Shown: one piece after another, positions 8,143 through 15,284 of the stretch
Position numbering within the stretch: position 1 is the first letter of the stretch
How the letters are laid out: each line of letters begins with the position of its first letter
Made by a program: the position numbers and the translations under genes
Notes under the pieces: model-generated
What the model was told of the DNA's origin: nothing
The model's input: the letters and a program-made list of their open reading frames with translations, nothing else
Database searches by the model: none
Origin: Planctomyces sp.
GTDB lineage: Bacteria; Planctomycetota; Planctomycetia; Planctomycetales; Planctomycetaceae
NCBI GenBank assembly: GCA_019636235.1
Contig: JAHBXW010000005.1
Coordinates: 1 to 64,000 of the forward strand
Length of the DNA: 64,000 nt
Direction of reading: 5' to 3'

Positions 8143-9003
8143 TCAGCGCTGCACGGCTGCTGCTCGGAATCCAATGTGGTCGTAGCCCCGCTCGGGTTCG
8201 TATCTCAACCGCAGTGCCGACCGGCAGTACTTGCCTTCATCGTCCCACGCGCCGCCCCGCCGCACCCGCGAAACCGACCCGTCCCGATTCGTCGGCGTCG
8301 TGGCCCGGGCCTCGTACAAATCCGGATCGACGCCTCCCGGCAGCCGGGCGTGATACCAGTCCCGGCACCACTCGAACGTGTTGCCATGCATGTCGTGCAG
8401 CCCCCAGCCGTTGGCCGGATAGCTTCCGACCGGGACCGCCTTGCCGATCGACGGGCCCTCTTTCGCGCCGTTGTAGGGACTCTTCTCAAAGTTCGCCTGC
8501 CGGGGGCTGAGCCTGTCGCCAAAGGCCGTGGCCGTCGTCGACCCGGCCCGACACGCGTACTCCCACTGGGCTTCCGTCGGCAGTCGGAACTCCCAATCCG
8601 CGGGGAGGGTCCCGGCTTCCCGGCCGAGTTCCGTCAGTCGCGCGCAAAAGGCTTCGGCCGCGGCGAAGTTGACATTGCCCACGGGGAGGTCGTCCGCTTC
8701 CGGAAGTTCCGCGGTTGGTCCTGCGGGAAGGTCGCCGATGACACGCTTCCACTGGCCTTGCGTCGTCTCGTACTTCGCCATCCAGAAGCCCCGGGACAGC
8801 CGCACCTCGACTTGCGCCTCATCGGGGCGGCGGTCCGGCTCGGTCTCGGGGCTGCCCATCAGGAACGTGCCCGGCGGGCACCAGCACAGCCTGATTCCGG
8901 CCACTTCCGTTTCCGCTCCCGCGTGCGGGCCGCCAAATCGATCTTCCGCCGATGCGGACGCCCAGGACGCAACCAGCAGCCAGACCAACAGACGAACGGC
9001 CAT
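8143..9003 (-). CDS. Exported formylglycine-generating-enzyme (SUMF1) domain protein
   Basis: A 286-aa exported protein (signal MAVRLLVWLLVASWASASAE). It shows the SUMF1/FGE fold signatures: WCPPGTFLMGSP, FWMAKYETTQGQWKRV, RLPTEAQWEYACRAG, GLHDMHGNTFEWCRDWY and a closing HIGFR. In true formylglycine enzymes two cysteines sit after the RGGS/W motif; here the first position is Asp (RGGAWDDEGKYC) and only the second Cys remains. It is probably a structural or binding protein of this superfamily rather than a sulfatase activator, though the window does encode a Cys-type sulfatase at 36702. The start at 9003 begins the signal peptide; an in-frame ATG at 9057 adds a polar stretch. Confidence 0.8.
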   Translation of the reverse strand: MAVRLLVWLLVASWASASAEDRFGGPHAGAETEVAGIRLCWCPPGTFLMGSPETEPDRRPDEAQVEVRLSRGFWMAKYETTQGQWKRVIGDLPAGPTAELPEADDLPVGNVNFAAAEAFCARLTELGREAGTLPADWEFRLPTEAQWEYACRAGSTTATAFGDRLSPRQANFEKSPYNGAKEGPSIGKAVPVGSYPANGWGLHDMHGNTFEWCRDWYHARLPGGVDPDLYEARATTPTNRDGSVSRVRRGGAWDDEGKYCRSALRLRYEPERGYDHIGFRAAAVQR

Positions 9004-9197
9004 CGCCGACCCCCACTGGGCTTCACCCTGTCCGATGCGGATACTGTAGCCTTGCACGCCGATCCCGGGCGACGTTCCGTGCCGGCGAGGGCGCGGAGGG
9101 CGTCAGGAGGTTTCCGCGTCTGCAATGTCTCCGGCCCCATTGTCGCCAGCCCCTGACGGAGTTTCCAGAACCGGGGGATGCGCGATTGCTCAGCGAA

Positions 9198-9256
9198 TTG
9201 AAACATAGAGGCCCAGAGGAATTTCTTCGTGACCTCCGTGTCTCTGTGTTTTCCTG
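9198..9256. repeat. Possible dispersed GTCTCTGTGT-type intergenic repeat
   Basis: The stretch between two minus-strand genes holds an unusual low-complexity text: AACATAGAGGCCCAGAGG, then TTCTTCGTGACC and TCCGTGTCTCTGTGTTTTCC, i.e. runs of CACAGAGACACGGAGG on the other strand. I have seen similar text as an intergenic repeat in many unrelated bacterial genomes. It codes for nothing recognisable. Only one copy is in this window, so its repeat nature is inferred. Confidence 0.35.
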
Positions 9257-9323
9257 ATCCTCTTCACCTTGCTGTTGACCTACGGCCAACTGGGAGCCGG
9301 CTTCGGGAATCGCTGTGTGACAA

Positions 9324-9911
9324 TCACGCGCATTCGAAATCCGCCACGGACAAAAGTTGCGAGCACTTCGGGCACTGGCCCTGAAGAGTGAACCACGAGA
9401 ACAGATCCTGTTCGCGACCGGCAAACTCGGATGATTCCTCGTCGAACAAGTCCCCGGAGAACTCAAATCGCACGAACGCCTGCAGCGGCTGTCGCCCGCA
9501 TGTCGGGCATTCAAACACCATGCGGTCACCCTCCCCCCGCACGCTGGAACTGCCGGCGCCGATCTCGACGTCGTAGCCATGCAGATCGGAATCAAACAGC
9601 GGAGTGAGCTTTCCGCAGACCGCGCACTCCAGGTCCAGCGGACTGAGGATCACGGCCTGATCTCCATAATCGGGATTGATCCAGCAGTGGCAATGCACAA
9701 AGTGCCGTTGGCCGCCGCAGCGGCAGGCCAGGGCGAAGATGGGGTTGGTCAGCTCGGGGGCGTGAATCGTCACGCCTGGCGGCGGCTCGAAATCAAGCTG
9801 CGACAGCGAGACGTGGCCGTCGAAGGCAGCGCCGGGCAGCTCCGCCGGGACGGCTGTGAAGCCGGCGATGCACCGGGGCGGATGGGACCGGAAGTATTCA
9901 GCGTGATCCAT
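9324..9911 (-). CDS. Zinc-ribbon hypothetical protein
   Basis: A 195-aa cytoplasmic protein with paired cysteines typical of zinc ribbons: CRCGG and HCHC in the middle, CAVCG, then CPTCG near residue 135, and a last CPKC near the C-terminus. There is no signal peptide or membrane segment. The cysteine pairs probably bind two zinc ions and stabilise small beta-ribbons. I do not recognise a named family. The gene is single, with intergenic spaces on both sides. The start at 9911 is the first ATG and looks natural; no strong ribosome site is seen. Confidence 0.6.
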   Translation of the reverse strand: MDHAEYFRSHPPRCIAGFTAVPAELPGAAFDGHVSLSQLDFEPPPGVTIHAPELTNPIFALACRCGGQRHFVHCHCWINPDYGDQAVILSPLDLECAVCGKLTPLFDSDLHGYDVEIGAGSSSVRGEGDRMVFECPTCGRQPLQAFVRFEFSGDLFDEESSEFAGREQDLFSWFTLQGQCPKCSQLLSVADFECA

Positions 9912-9976
9912 CGGCGTCGCCCTCCGGTGAATTATCAGGATCCTACTGAGCTCAGGCGTTTCATTCGCGCAGCGTT

Positions 9977-9997
9977 CAGATTCGCGAAGCGAATCTG
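9977..9997. repeat. Perfect hairpin (9-bp stem, 3-nt loop)
   Basis: CAGATTCGC, GAA, GCGAATCTG form a perfect stem-loop about 110 nt after the stop of the downstream DUF1254 gene. No T-run follows on either strand, so a rho-independent terminator is unlikely. It may stabilise the 3' end of the mRNA or be a chance palindrome. Confidence 0.35.
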
Positions 9998-10103
9998 GGC
10001 GACAAGACGGCGATTGAACTTTCTTTCGCTGGTGTTCGGGGCTGGTGAGCCCAACTACGGCGATTTCTGGAATCCGAAAATCCGTCCCTGGAATGACTTC
10101 CGT

Positions 10104-11543
10104 CTACCCATTCCGGCTTGCCTGCGGCGTCACCCGATTCACCGCAGGCGGCGTCCATTTCCCTTCCGTGATCGCGGCCTCCGGCCAGTAGCAGCGGATG
10201 TAGAGCGAGAAGTCACCTTTCGGGGCTGGCAGCCAGTTCGACCGCTTCCCTTCGTCCGGTGGGTCGGCCTGCACGTAGAGCGTCAGCGACCCGTCTTCGT
10301 TCGCCTTAAGCCCCTTGTTCTTGGTGCCGAGCGAGTACCGCTTCAGGTCATTCGGGTGGAAGAAGTGGTGCTCGTTGTACAGCGTCAGCGACCAGAACCC
10401 CTTGACCGGCGGCAGTTGCCCCTTCGGAAAGGTCACGGTGTAGTTCTTCCCGCCGTTGAGTCGTTCTCCTTTAGCGTCGAGGTCCTGGTAGAAGTACTTC
10501 GTCTCGGTCTGAAGATTCACGAAGATGTTCGACTTGGCGACCGCGAGCCGAGTGTAATAGTCGGTGCCGAACCGCGCACCGTTGACTTGCGTCGTCCAGT
10601 TCCCGGCGAGGGGCAAGCCGTAGTGCTGGAACTGGAAGAGCGGCAGGACGATGTCCTTCTCCGCATCGACTGCGGCCTTCGTGAACGCTTCCTTGAGCTT
10701 TTCGTCCTTCTTGACCGCGTCCAGCACGGCCCGGAACTGGGCGTACATCGCTTCCTCGCCCGGCAGCGGCGGCACGTCGTCAAGAATCCCTGGCAGCACG
10801 TCCACAGTTTTCGCCGGCTCTACCCACTTCACTTCGGCGTCGCCCTTCGCGCCGGGGAACTCTGGGATCTTCGACCAGTCCGTCGTCTTCACCTTGCCGT
10901 CGAACTTTGACAGCGGGTAGGCGTTGATCTTGGACAGCACCTCCTGAACCGCCTTCTTGTCCTCCGGCTCGTCGCTCTGAAAGACCCGAGGGAATAGGGC
11001 GCCGTGCCTGGTGGGGCAGCGGAACGTCTCGGTGATTCCCTCCGGCACCTTCCCCTTCCAGTCCTTGCCCACCAACAGGTAGAAGCCGGGCTTGGTGCCG
11101 TACATCTTGCCGAGACCTGCGAAGCTGTCGGTCCGCTGATCGACGACCTGGTACACCCAGAACCGGTCGCCAAAATCCGGCACTTGAACCACAACGGCAT
11201 CCTGCGAGAAGTCTGTGATGCATTGGCCGTACACAACGTCCTGATTCGGGCAAGCGACGGCCCGCTCGGACGGCTCGATATAGTCGCGGAGCATGCTGAG
11301 GTGATTCGGCGGTGCGACCGGCAGTACGCCCCCAGCGAGGCCCGGTGCGGGCAGCTCTTCGTAGGCGACGAAGCGTGCGTTGATGTTCATCATCGGCCAC
11401 GCCCAAGCGTGCGCGGACTTTGCGACCTGACGGACGTAGCCCTCGTTGATCCGCGTGCCGGACACTGGACCTGGGATCTTGTCCTGACCTGGAAGCGCCG
11501 TCGAAACAAGTGCCACGAAGAGCACGGGAATAGCCCGTTTCAT
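10104..11543 (-). CDS. Exported DUF1254/DUF1214 protein
   Basis: A 479-aa protein with a short signal peptide (MKRAIPVLFVALVSTALPG). The N-terminal half matches DUF1254: a helical region around AWAWPMMNINARFVAYEELP, then CPNQDVVYGQCITDF and VVVQVPDFGDRFWVYQVVD. The C-terminal half is DUF1214-like, with FWSLTLYNEHHFFHPNDLKR and GSLTLYVQADPP. Members are widespread, exported and of unknown function; the DUF1214 part is an all-beta domain. It lies 24 nt downstream of a second member on the same strand, so the two form an operon. Codon use looks less GC-skewed than in the neighbours. Confidence 0.8.
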   Translation of the reverse strand: MKRAIPVLFVALVSTALPGQDKIPGPVSGTRINEGYVRQVAKSAHAWAWPMMNINARFVAYEELPAPGLAGGVLPVAPPNHLSMLRDYIEPSERAVACPNQDVVYGQCITDFSQDAVVVQVPDFGDRFWVYQVVDQRTDSFAGLGKMYGTKPGFYLLVGKDWKGKVPEGITETFRCPTRHGALFPRVFQSDEPEDKKAVQEVLSKINAYPLSKFDGKVKTTDWSKIPEFPGAKGDAEVKWVEPAKTVDVLPGILDDVPPLPGEEAMYAQFRAVLDAVKKDEKLKEAFTKAAVDAEKDIVLPLFQFQHYGLPLAGNWTTQVNGARFGTDYYTRLAVAKSNIFVNLQTETKYFYQDLDAKGERLNGGKNYTVTFPKGQLPPVKGFWSLTLYNEHHFFHPNDLKRYSLGTKNKGLKANEDGSLTLYVQADPPDEGKRSNWLPAPKGDFSLYIRCYWPEAAITEGKWTPPAVNRVTPQASRNG

Positions 11544-11567
11544 GGTGTTACCTCGGTGGTTTGAAGG

Positions 11568-13094
11568 CTACTTCAGTTTGACGACGTCGTCCGGCTTCCA
11601 CGTCTGGTCGAAGAACTCGACCCCCGTACCATACAAGCGCAGCGCGACGATGAAGTGCCGCCCCTTGACGGTTTGGATGAAGTTGGAACCAGGCGCGCCA
11701 TCGGGCTTGGCGGGGCCGAAGTACAAGTCGATTGAGCCGTCAGCGTTCTTCGTGACTTCGTTGAACCCGTTGATCGACGGCAGCAACTGCGGCGTCTCCG
11801 GCATCGTCCCATCGGTGATGTTGTAAGCAGTTACCGCCCAGAAGAGGGCCGCCGGCGGATCGGGGGGAAGGTGCAGCTTGTAGTTGTTCGACCCGTCGAG
11901 GAACTTGCCCTCGGCGTCGCGCGTGGTGAACGGGTACTTCGACCCGGCGTCCAGTGTCCGCATCACCATCGCCGGCGCGGTGGAGTACGCGAACTGGAAG
12001 TAGCAAGCCCGCTGGTTCACGTCGAGGTACGTGTCCTGGAGCCACTCCGCGGTGCCGCCCGCCCAGATGTTCTCGTACTGGCGGTCCTCGTAGTACTTGT
12101 TGCGACCGTCCGACCGACCGAGCTGGCGCATGGCGAGAATCATCTTCGGTGCGGTCTCAACCGCCTTCTTGAGCAGTTCCTGTTGCTTCGCGGTCGGTTC
12201 AAACGGTTTACCCTTCTCCATGCCGATTGACGCCAGCACGCCACGCAGCTCGGGGTCGATGGCCGCGACCGGCTCGTAGTCCACGAACTCCTTCAGCTTG
12301 GTCCAGAAGGTGTTGTCGGTCGGGTACATCATGTTGACCCGCTTGCCGCTGGCGTCGGGGAATTGCATCGGCTTCACGTCCTTCTCGGCCGCGAACAGCG
12401 GATAGACGCGGGTTCGTTCGGCGAGAGCGACGGCGGGGGCCGGATCGGGGCCTTTATCGCTTTTCTTCATGATGGTGCGAAAAAAGAGGAACACGTTGTA
12501 CGTCCGGGATTGGAACGTGAAGTACCCTTTCGGGGTCTCTCCGTCGTAGCCTGGCGGCAGCAGCAGGTACAGACCGCCGCGAGCGCGGTCGGGTCCGATG
12601 GCACCGACATCGGTGATGGTCCGCTGGAAGAAGTCGGTGAACATGCCGATGACGTTCGGCGGGGCGGCGACCACAAGCGGCCCCGTCTTCTTCAGGTCGA
12701 GGTAACTCATCGAGTAGATGACGTCGGCGTTGGGCGTCGGTACCCAGCAGCGGCTGTCCATCCGATCCTTCCAGATGGGCAGTACGTTGTAGCCGGCCCC
12801 GAACTCCTTCTCCGACCCGTCGCGCATGCCAATCGTGTTGAGCGCCGGAAGCATGGTCATGTAGGCGTGGATGGCGCGCTGGTAGTACAGCTCGTCCACG
12901 AGTGACTTGGCTTCGGCTTCGTCGAGCCAATTGCCGTTATTGATCTGCTTGAGGAGCGGCGGTGCATCCTGACCGATAGACTTGGTAGTCGCACCCTTTT
13001 CCTGCGCTTGCGATGGTGAATGTTGGATGGCAGCCGCCAGTCCGCCAAAGACCATCCCGAACGCGACAAACGCGATGATCGCGGTAGCACGCAT
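11568..13094 (-). CDS. Exported DUF1254/DUF1214 protein (paired paralog)
   Basis: A 508-aa protein with signal peptide (MRATAIIAFVAFGMVFGG). It has the DUF1254 signatures (YYQRAIHAYMTMLPALNTIG, TPNADVIYSMSYLDL, VVAAPPNVIGMFTDF) and a DUF1214 C-terminus (FWAVTAYNITDGTMP, GSIDLYFGPAKPDG). The ATG at 13094 has GGGAG upstream and begins the signal peptide; the open frame extends further upstream without one. The pairing with the next gene suggests either tandem duplication or a two-subunit system. Divergence between the two is high, so the duplication would be old. The substrate is unknown. Confidence 0.8.
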   Translation of the reverse strand: MRATAIIAFVAFGMVFGGLAAAIQHSPSQAQEKGATTKSIGQDAPPLLKQINNGNWLDEAEAKSLVDELYYQRAIHAYMTMLPALNTIGMRDGSEKEFGAGYNVLPIWKDRMDSRCWVPTPNADVIYSMSYLDLKKTGPLVVAAPPNVIGMFTDFFQRTITDVGAIGPDRARGGLYLLLPPGYDGETPKGYFTFQSRTYNVFLFFRTIMKKSDKGPDPAPAVALAERTRVYPLFAAEKDVKPMQFPDASGKRVNMMYPTDNTFWTKLKEFVDYEPVAAIDPELRGVLASIGMEKGKPFEPTAKQQELLKKAVETAPKMILAMRQLGRSDGRNKYYEDRQYENIWAGGTAEWLQDTYLDVNQRACYFQFAYSTAPAMVMRTLDAGSKYPFTTRDAEGKFLDGSNNYKLHLPPDPPAALFWAVTAYNITDGTMPETPQLLPSINGFNEVTKNADGSIDLYFGPAKPDGAPGSNFIQTVKGRHFIVALRLYGTGVEFFDQTWKPDDVVKLK

Positions 13095-13325
13095 TGCTGA
13101 CTCCCGGAAAAAGCAACCGCTCAAGCATTGTCGCCACGGCTTCTGCTTCGCAACGCTGAGCATAATTCTAGTTTTGCGCCGCCTGTTCGCCACCTTCCCA
13201 GCGTTTTTGAACCGCACAAGGTGCTTGCCCAATATGAGTTTGCGACGAACGCCGAAAAGAACCCTATGGAGATTGATCCAGATTTGAACCCTGGTCGGGT
13301 GTGTCGAGAACGTCGGCATCTTCAA

Positions 13326-13360
13326 GGAAAAAGCCCTCCGAACAGATGGCCGAAGGGTTT
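13326..13360 (-). terminator. Rho-independent terminator after tRNA-Pro
   Basis: On the minus strand ACCCTTCG, a 10-nt loop and CGGAGGGC are followed by TTTTT. The stem has about seven pairs including one G-U. It lies 16 nt beyond the tRNA 3' end and fits its transcription unit. Confidence 0.65.
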
Positions 13361-13375
13361 CGTAGAGTCAACGAA

Positions 13376-13450
13376 TCGGGGCGACAGGATTCGAACCTGC
13401 GACTTCCAGCTCCCAAAGCTGGCGCTCTAGCCAAGCTGAGCTACGCCCCG
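13376..13450 (-). tRNA. tRNA-Pro (anticodon TGG)
   Basis: A full cloverleaf can be drawn: acceptor CGGGGCG/CGCCCCG, D-arm starting GCTC, anticodon stem CCAGC/GCTGG around the loop TTTGGGA (anticodon TGG), a 5-nt variable loop and a T-arm GCAGG-TTCGAAT-CCTGT. The C1-G72 pair is typical of bacterial tRNA-Pro. The CCA end is not encoded, so it is added after transcription. It is 75 nt long. It sits alone upstream of the DUF1254 pair and is followed by a terminator. Confidence 0.95.
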
Positions 13451-13869
13451 TGGCCGGGCAGGGCGCAATCTCTCCCCCCGCCCGGTGAAAAACGAGTCTA
13501 AACCCGTTTGATCCGCGCCGTCAATTCTCGCGTTCCCACTCTCCAGACGGCCGCCAGCCGTCACCGGACTCGCCCCCAGCCCCGACTTCGTCACCAAACC
13601 CGGACGCGCCAGCCGATCCTCCGCCGAACCCCGAACCCGTCGCCACGACCCGAACCCGAACTCGCCGCCTCCCGGCACATTCGCCAGCGGCCTATCGCCC
13701 GCCTGCCGTTCAAGGACGCCACCGAAGCCAAACTCGCCGATCCCCCACGCTCGACGCCCCGTCCCCGCGAACGCACACTGGATGTCATACCCCTGGGTGC
13801 GCCAAGGTCCGGTTCCAGGGCGACGACACGCCACGACCCACGCAGGTTCAACCCCGGAGAACCCCCAGC
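13451..13869. other. Intergenic stretch without a recognisable gene
   Basis: About 420 nt between the tRNA and the first zinc-ribbon membrane protein. Frames are open by chance because the DNA is rich in CCG/CGC, but their products are Arg/Pro/Ser-rich without any domain pattern. I see no promoter close to consensus, no hairpin with T-run and no repeat. Confidence 0.5.
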
Positions 13870-14283
13870 ATGCAGCGGATCGCCGCCATCGTTCCCCTCG
13901 GAGTCGGGCTGACGGTCCTGGTGTTCGTGTGGAGCAACCCCCGCAGCGACTTTCCGCCGCTGTTCATTCGGATGTTCTTCTCGTTCATCGCTCTGGCGTT
14001 CGTGCTGACCGGTCTGCAGGCGCTTTTCGGCAAATCGCGAACGCTGTCCGGCCGGCTGCTTGATCGGATGGACCACCTGCACGACCTGGCGGACGAGTTG
14101 CGGACGCACGCCCGGACGCAAACCGGCCCCAGCGAGCCATCTGTCGAGCCGCGGCCGAGGGCGGAATCGGCCGGATATGTGTGCCCGAGCTGCAGCGCGC
14201 CGCTGGCGCAACGGGCGGACGTGTCGCCGCATGGCGATGTGCGTTGCGGCCACTGCAGCCGCTGGTTCAACATTCACGCCTGA
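13870..14283 (+). CDS. Two-TM membrane protein with C-terminal zinc ribbon (copy 1)
   Basis: A 137-aa protein with two hydrophobic segments (IAAIVPLGVGLTVLVFVW and FFSFIALAFVLTGLQAL), a helical charged linker, and a C-terminal ribbon CPSC-x17-CGHC followed by RWFNIH. The cysteines should bind one zinc ion. GGAG stands about 10 nt before the ATG. The following gene has the same layout with the same ribbon, so they are tandem duplicates. No function is known to me; the ribbon-on-membrane design suggests a small adaptor or assembly factor. Confidence 0.75.
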   Translation: MQRIAAIVPLGVGLTVLVFVWSNPRSDFPPLFIRMFFSFIALAFVLTGLQALFGKSRTLSGRLLDRMDHLHDLADELRTHARTQTGPSEPSVEPRPRAESAGYVCPSCSAPLAQRADVSPHGDVRCGHCSRWFNIHA

Positions 14284-14319
14284 GGCTGTGCGCCTGTTCC
14301 TGATCCGGAAATTCCCGCC

Positions 14320-14697
14320 ATGATCCGACTGTTCGGCATTGTTCCCCTGGGCATTGGCCTGACGGTGCTTGGCTTTTTGTGGCTGAGCCCGTTCGGCGAG
14401 TTTCATTCGCCGCCGCTGTTCTTCCGGATTTTCGGTTCGTTTGTGGCGCTGCCGTTCGTGTTCATGGGGGCGGGGGCGCTGTTTATGAGCCAGGAGAAAC
14501 TGACGAAGCGGCTGCAGGAGGGCGCGGCTCAGGCGGCGCGGGGCGAGGATGCGCCGCCGCAGAATCGCAGCGCGGCCCGCGGACAGGGTTATACGTGCCC
14601 GAGCTGCAGCGCACCCCTGGCGCCCGGGGCCGATGTTTCGCCGAAGGGGGATGTGAAATGCGGCCACTGCAACCGCTGGTTCAACATCCACGAGTGA
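14320..14697 (+). CDS. Two-TM membrane protein with C-terminal zinc ribbon (copy 2)
   Basis: A 125-aa paralog of the preceding gene, 36 nt downstream. The start (MIRLFGIVPLGIGLTVLGFL), the second membrane segment (GSFVALPFVFMGAGALF) and the ribbon (CPSCSAPLAPGADVSPKGD, then CGHCNRWFNIH) align closely, while the linker differs in length and sequence. The ribbon is the best conserved part, so it is probably the functional interface. The pair is likely co-transcribed. Confidence 0.75.
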   Translation: MIRLFGIVPLGIGLTVLGFLWLSPFGEFHSPPLFFRIFGSFVALPFVFMGAGALFMSQEKLTKRLQEGAAQAARGEDAPPQNRSAARGQGYTCPSCSAPLAPGADVSPKGDVKCGHCNRWFNIHE

Positions 14698-14742
14698 ACG
14701 GGCCACGAGTGAACGGGCGGGGGCGGAAGCAGGGGGGACGCG

Positions 14743-15177
14743 TCAGTCCCCGGCCGACTCGATTTTCAGGCTGGAGTTGATGGCCTCGAAGATCGGCTCG
14801 AGAAATTCGAGTTCGTGATCGGTCATTTGATACAGCACGAGGACGGTGCGGCCCGGAACGCTGAAGGCTCTTAAGAAGGCGCTGTTGAGCAGCTCGAAAC
14901 AGGCGAAATCGAGGTCGACAGCGAGGGCTGGCTGGTCGGCCAGGTCGAGCGTCGATTCGTCGATGTCGAGTTCGTCGTACTCCTCGCGGAAGGCCTGCAC
15001 GGCCTGGTCAAGAACGTGGCGGGGATCGGGCTGTTCGCGCAGCAGCGTGATGGACCACTGAGCGGTCCCGCCGTCGTTGACGCTGACGGTCAGCTCATCG
15101 CGGCCGCGTTCTTCGGTCAGTTCCCAGTCTTCCGGATAGATGAACTGGATGCCGGCGCTGGCGTAGGTTTTGGACAT
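14743..15177 (-). CDS. Hypothetical PsbP/DcrB-like protein
   Basis: A 144-aa protein without signal peptide. It begins SKTYASAGIQFIYPEDWEL, a pattern seen in PsbP/DcrB-type folds (a beta strand, then the YPEDW turn), followed by strands TVSVNDGGTAQWSITLL, a helix DPRHVLDQAVQAFREEY and closing strands. Such proteins are small alpha/beta folds of varied role; I infer fold only. The start at 15177 is chosen over 15288 because the upstream part is Arg/Pro-rich and unlike any protein start. It is convergent with the zinc-ribbon pair. Confidence 0.65.
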   Translation of the reverse strand: MSKTYASAGIQFIYPEDWELTEERGRDELTVSVNDGGTAQWSITLLREQPDPRHVLDQAVQAFREEYDELDIDESTLDLADQPALAVDLDFACFELLNSAFLRAFSVPGRTVLVLYQMTDHELEFLEPIFEAINSSLKIESAGD

Positions 15178-15284
15178 GAACGGACGGACGACAGGACGAT
15201 GAGAATGCGGATTGGAGGAGGTTTGGCGCGGCGCAGGGGCCCGGCAGTGCCGGGGGCCTACCGTATCGACCGCCGGACGCCGCG

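Noticed and set aside
13270-13300. A tRNA-like T-arm text (CAGGGTTCAAATCTGG on the minus strand) near tRNA-Pro
   Set aside because: The stem does not pair as a 5-bp T-arm and no acceptor or anticodon arm can be built around it.
13508-13912. Open frame in the gap after tRNA-Pro
   Set aside because: Pro/Arg/Ser-rich product without domain, signal or ribosome site; probably chance opening in CCG-rich DNA.
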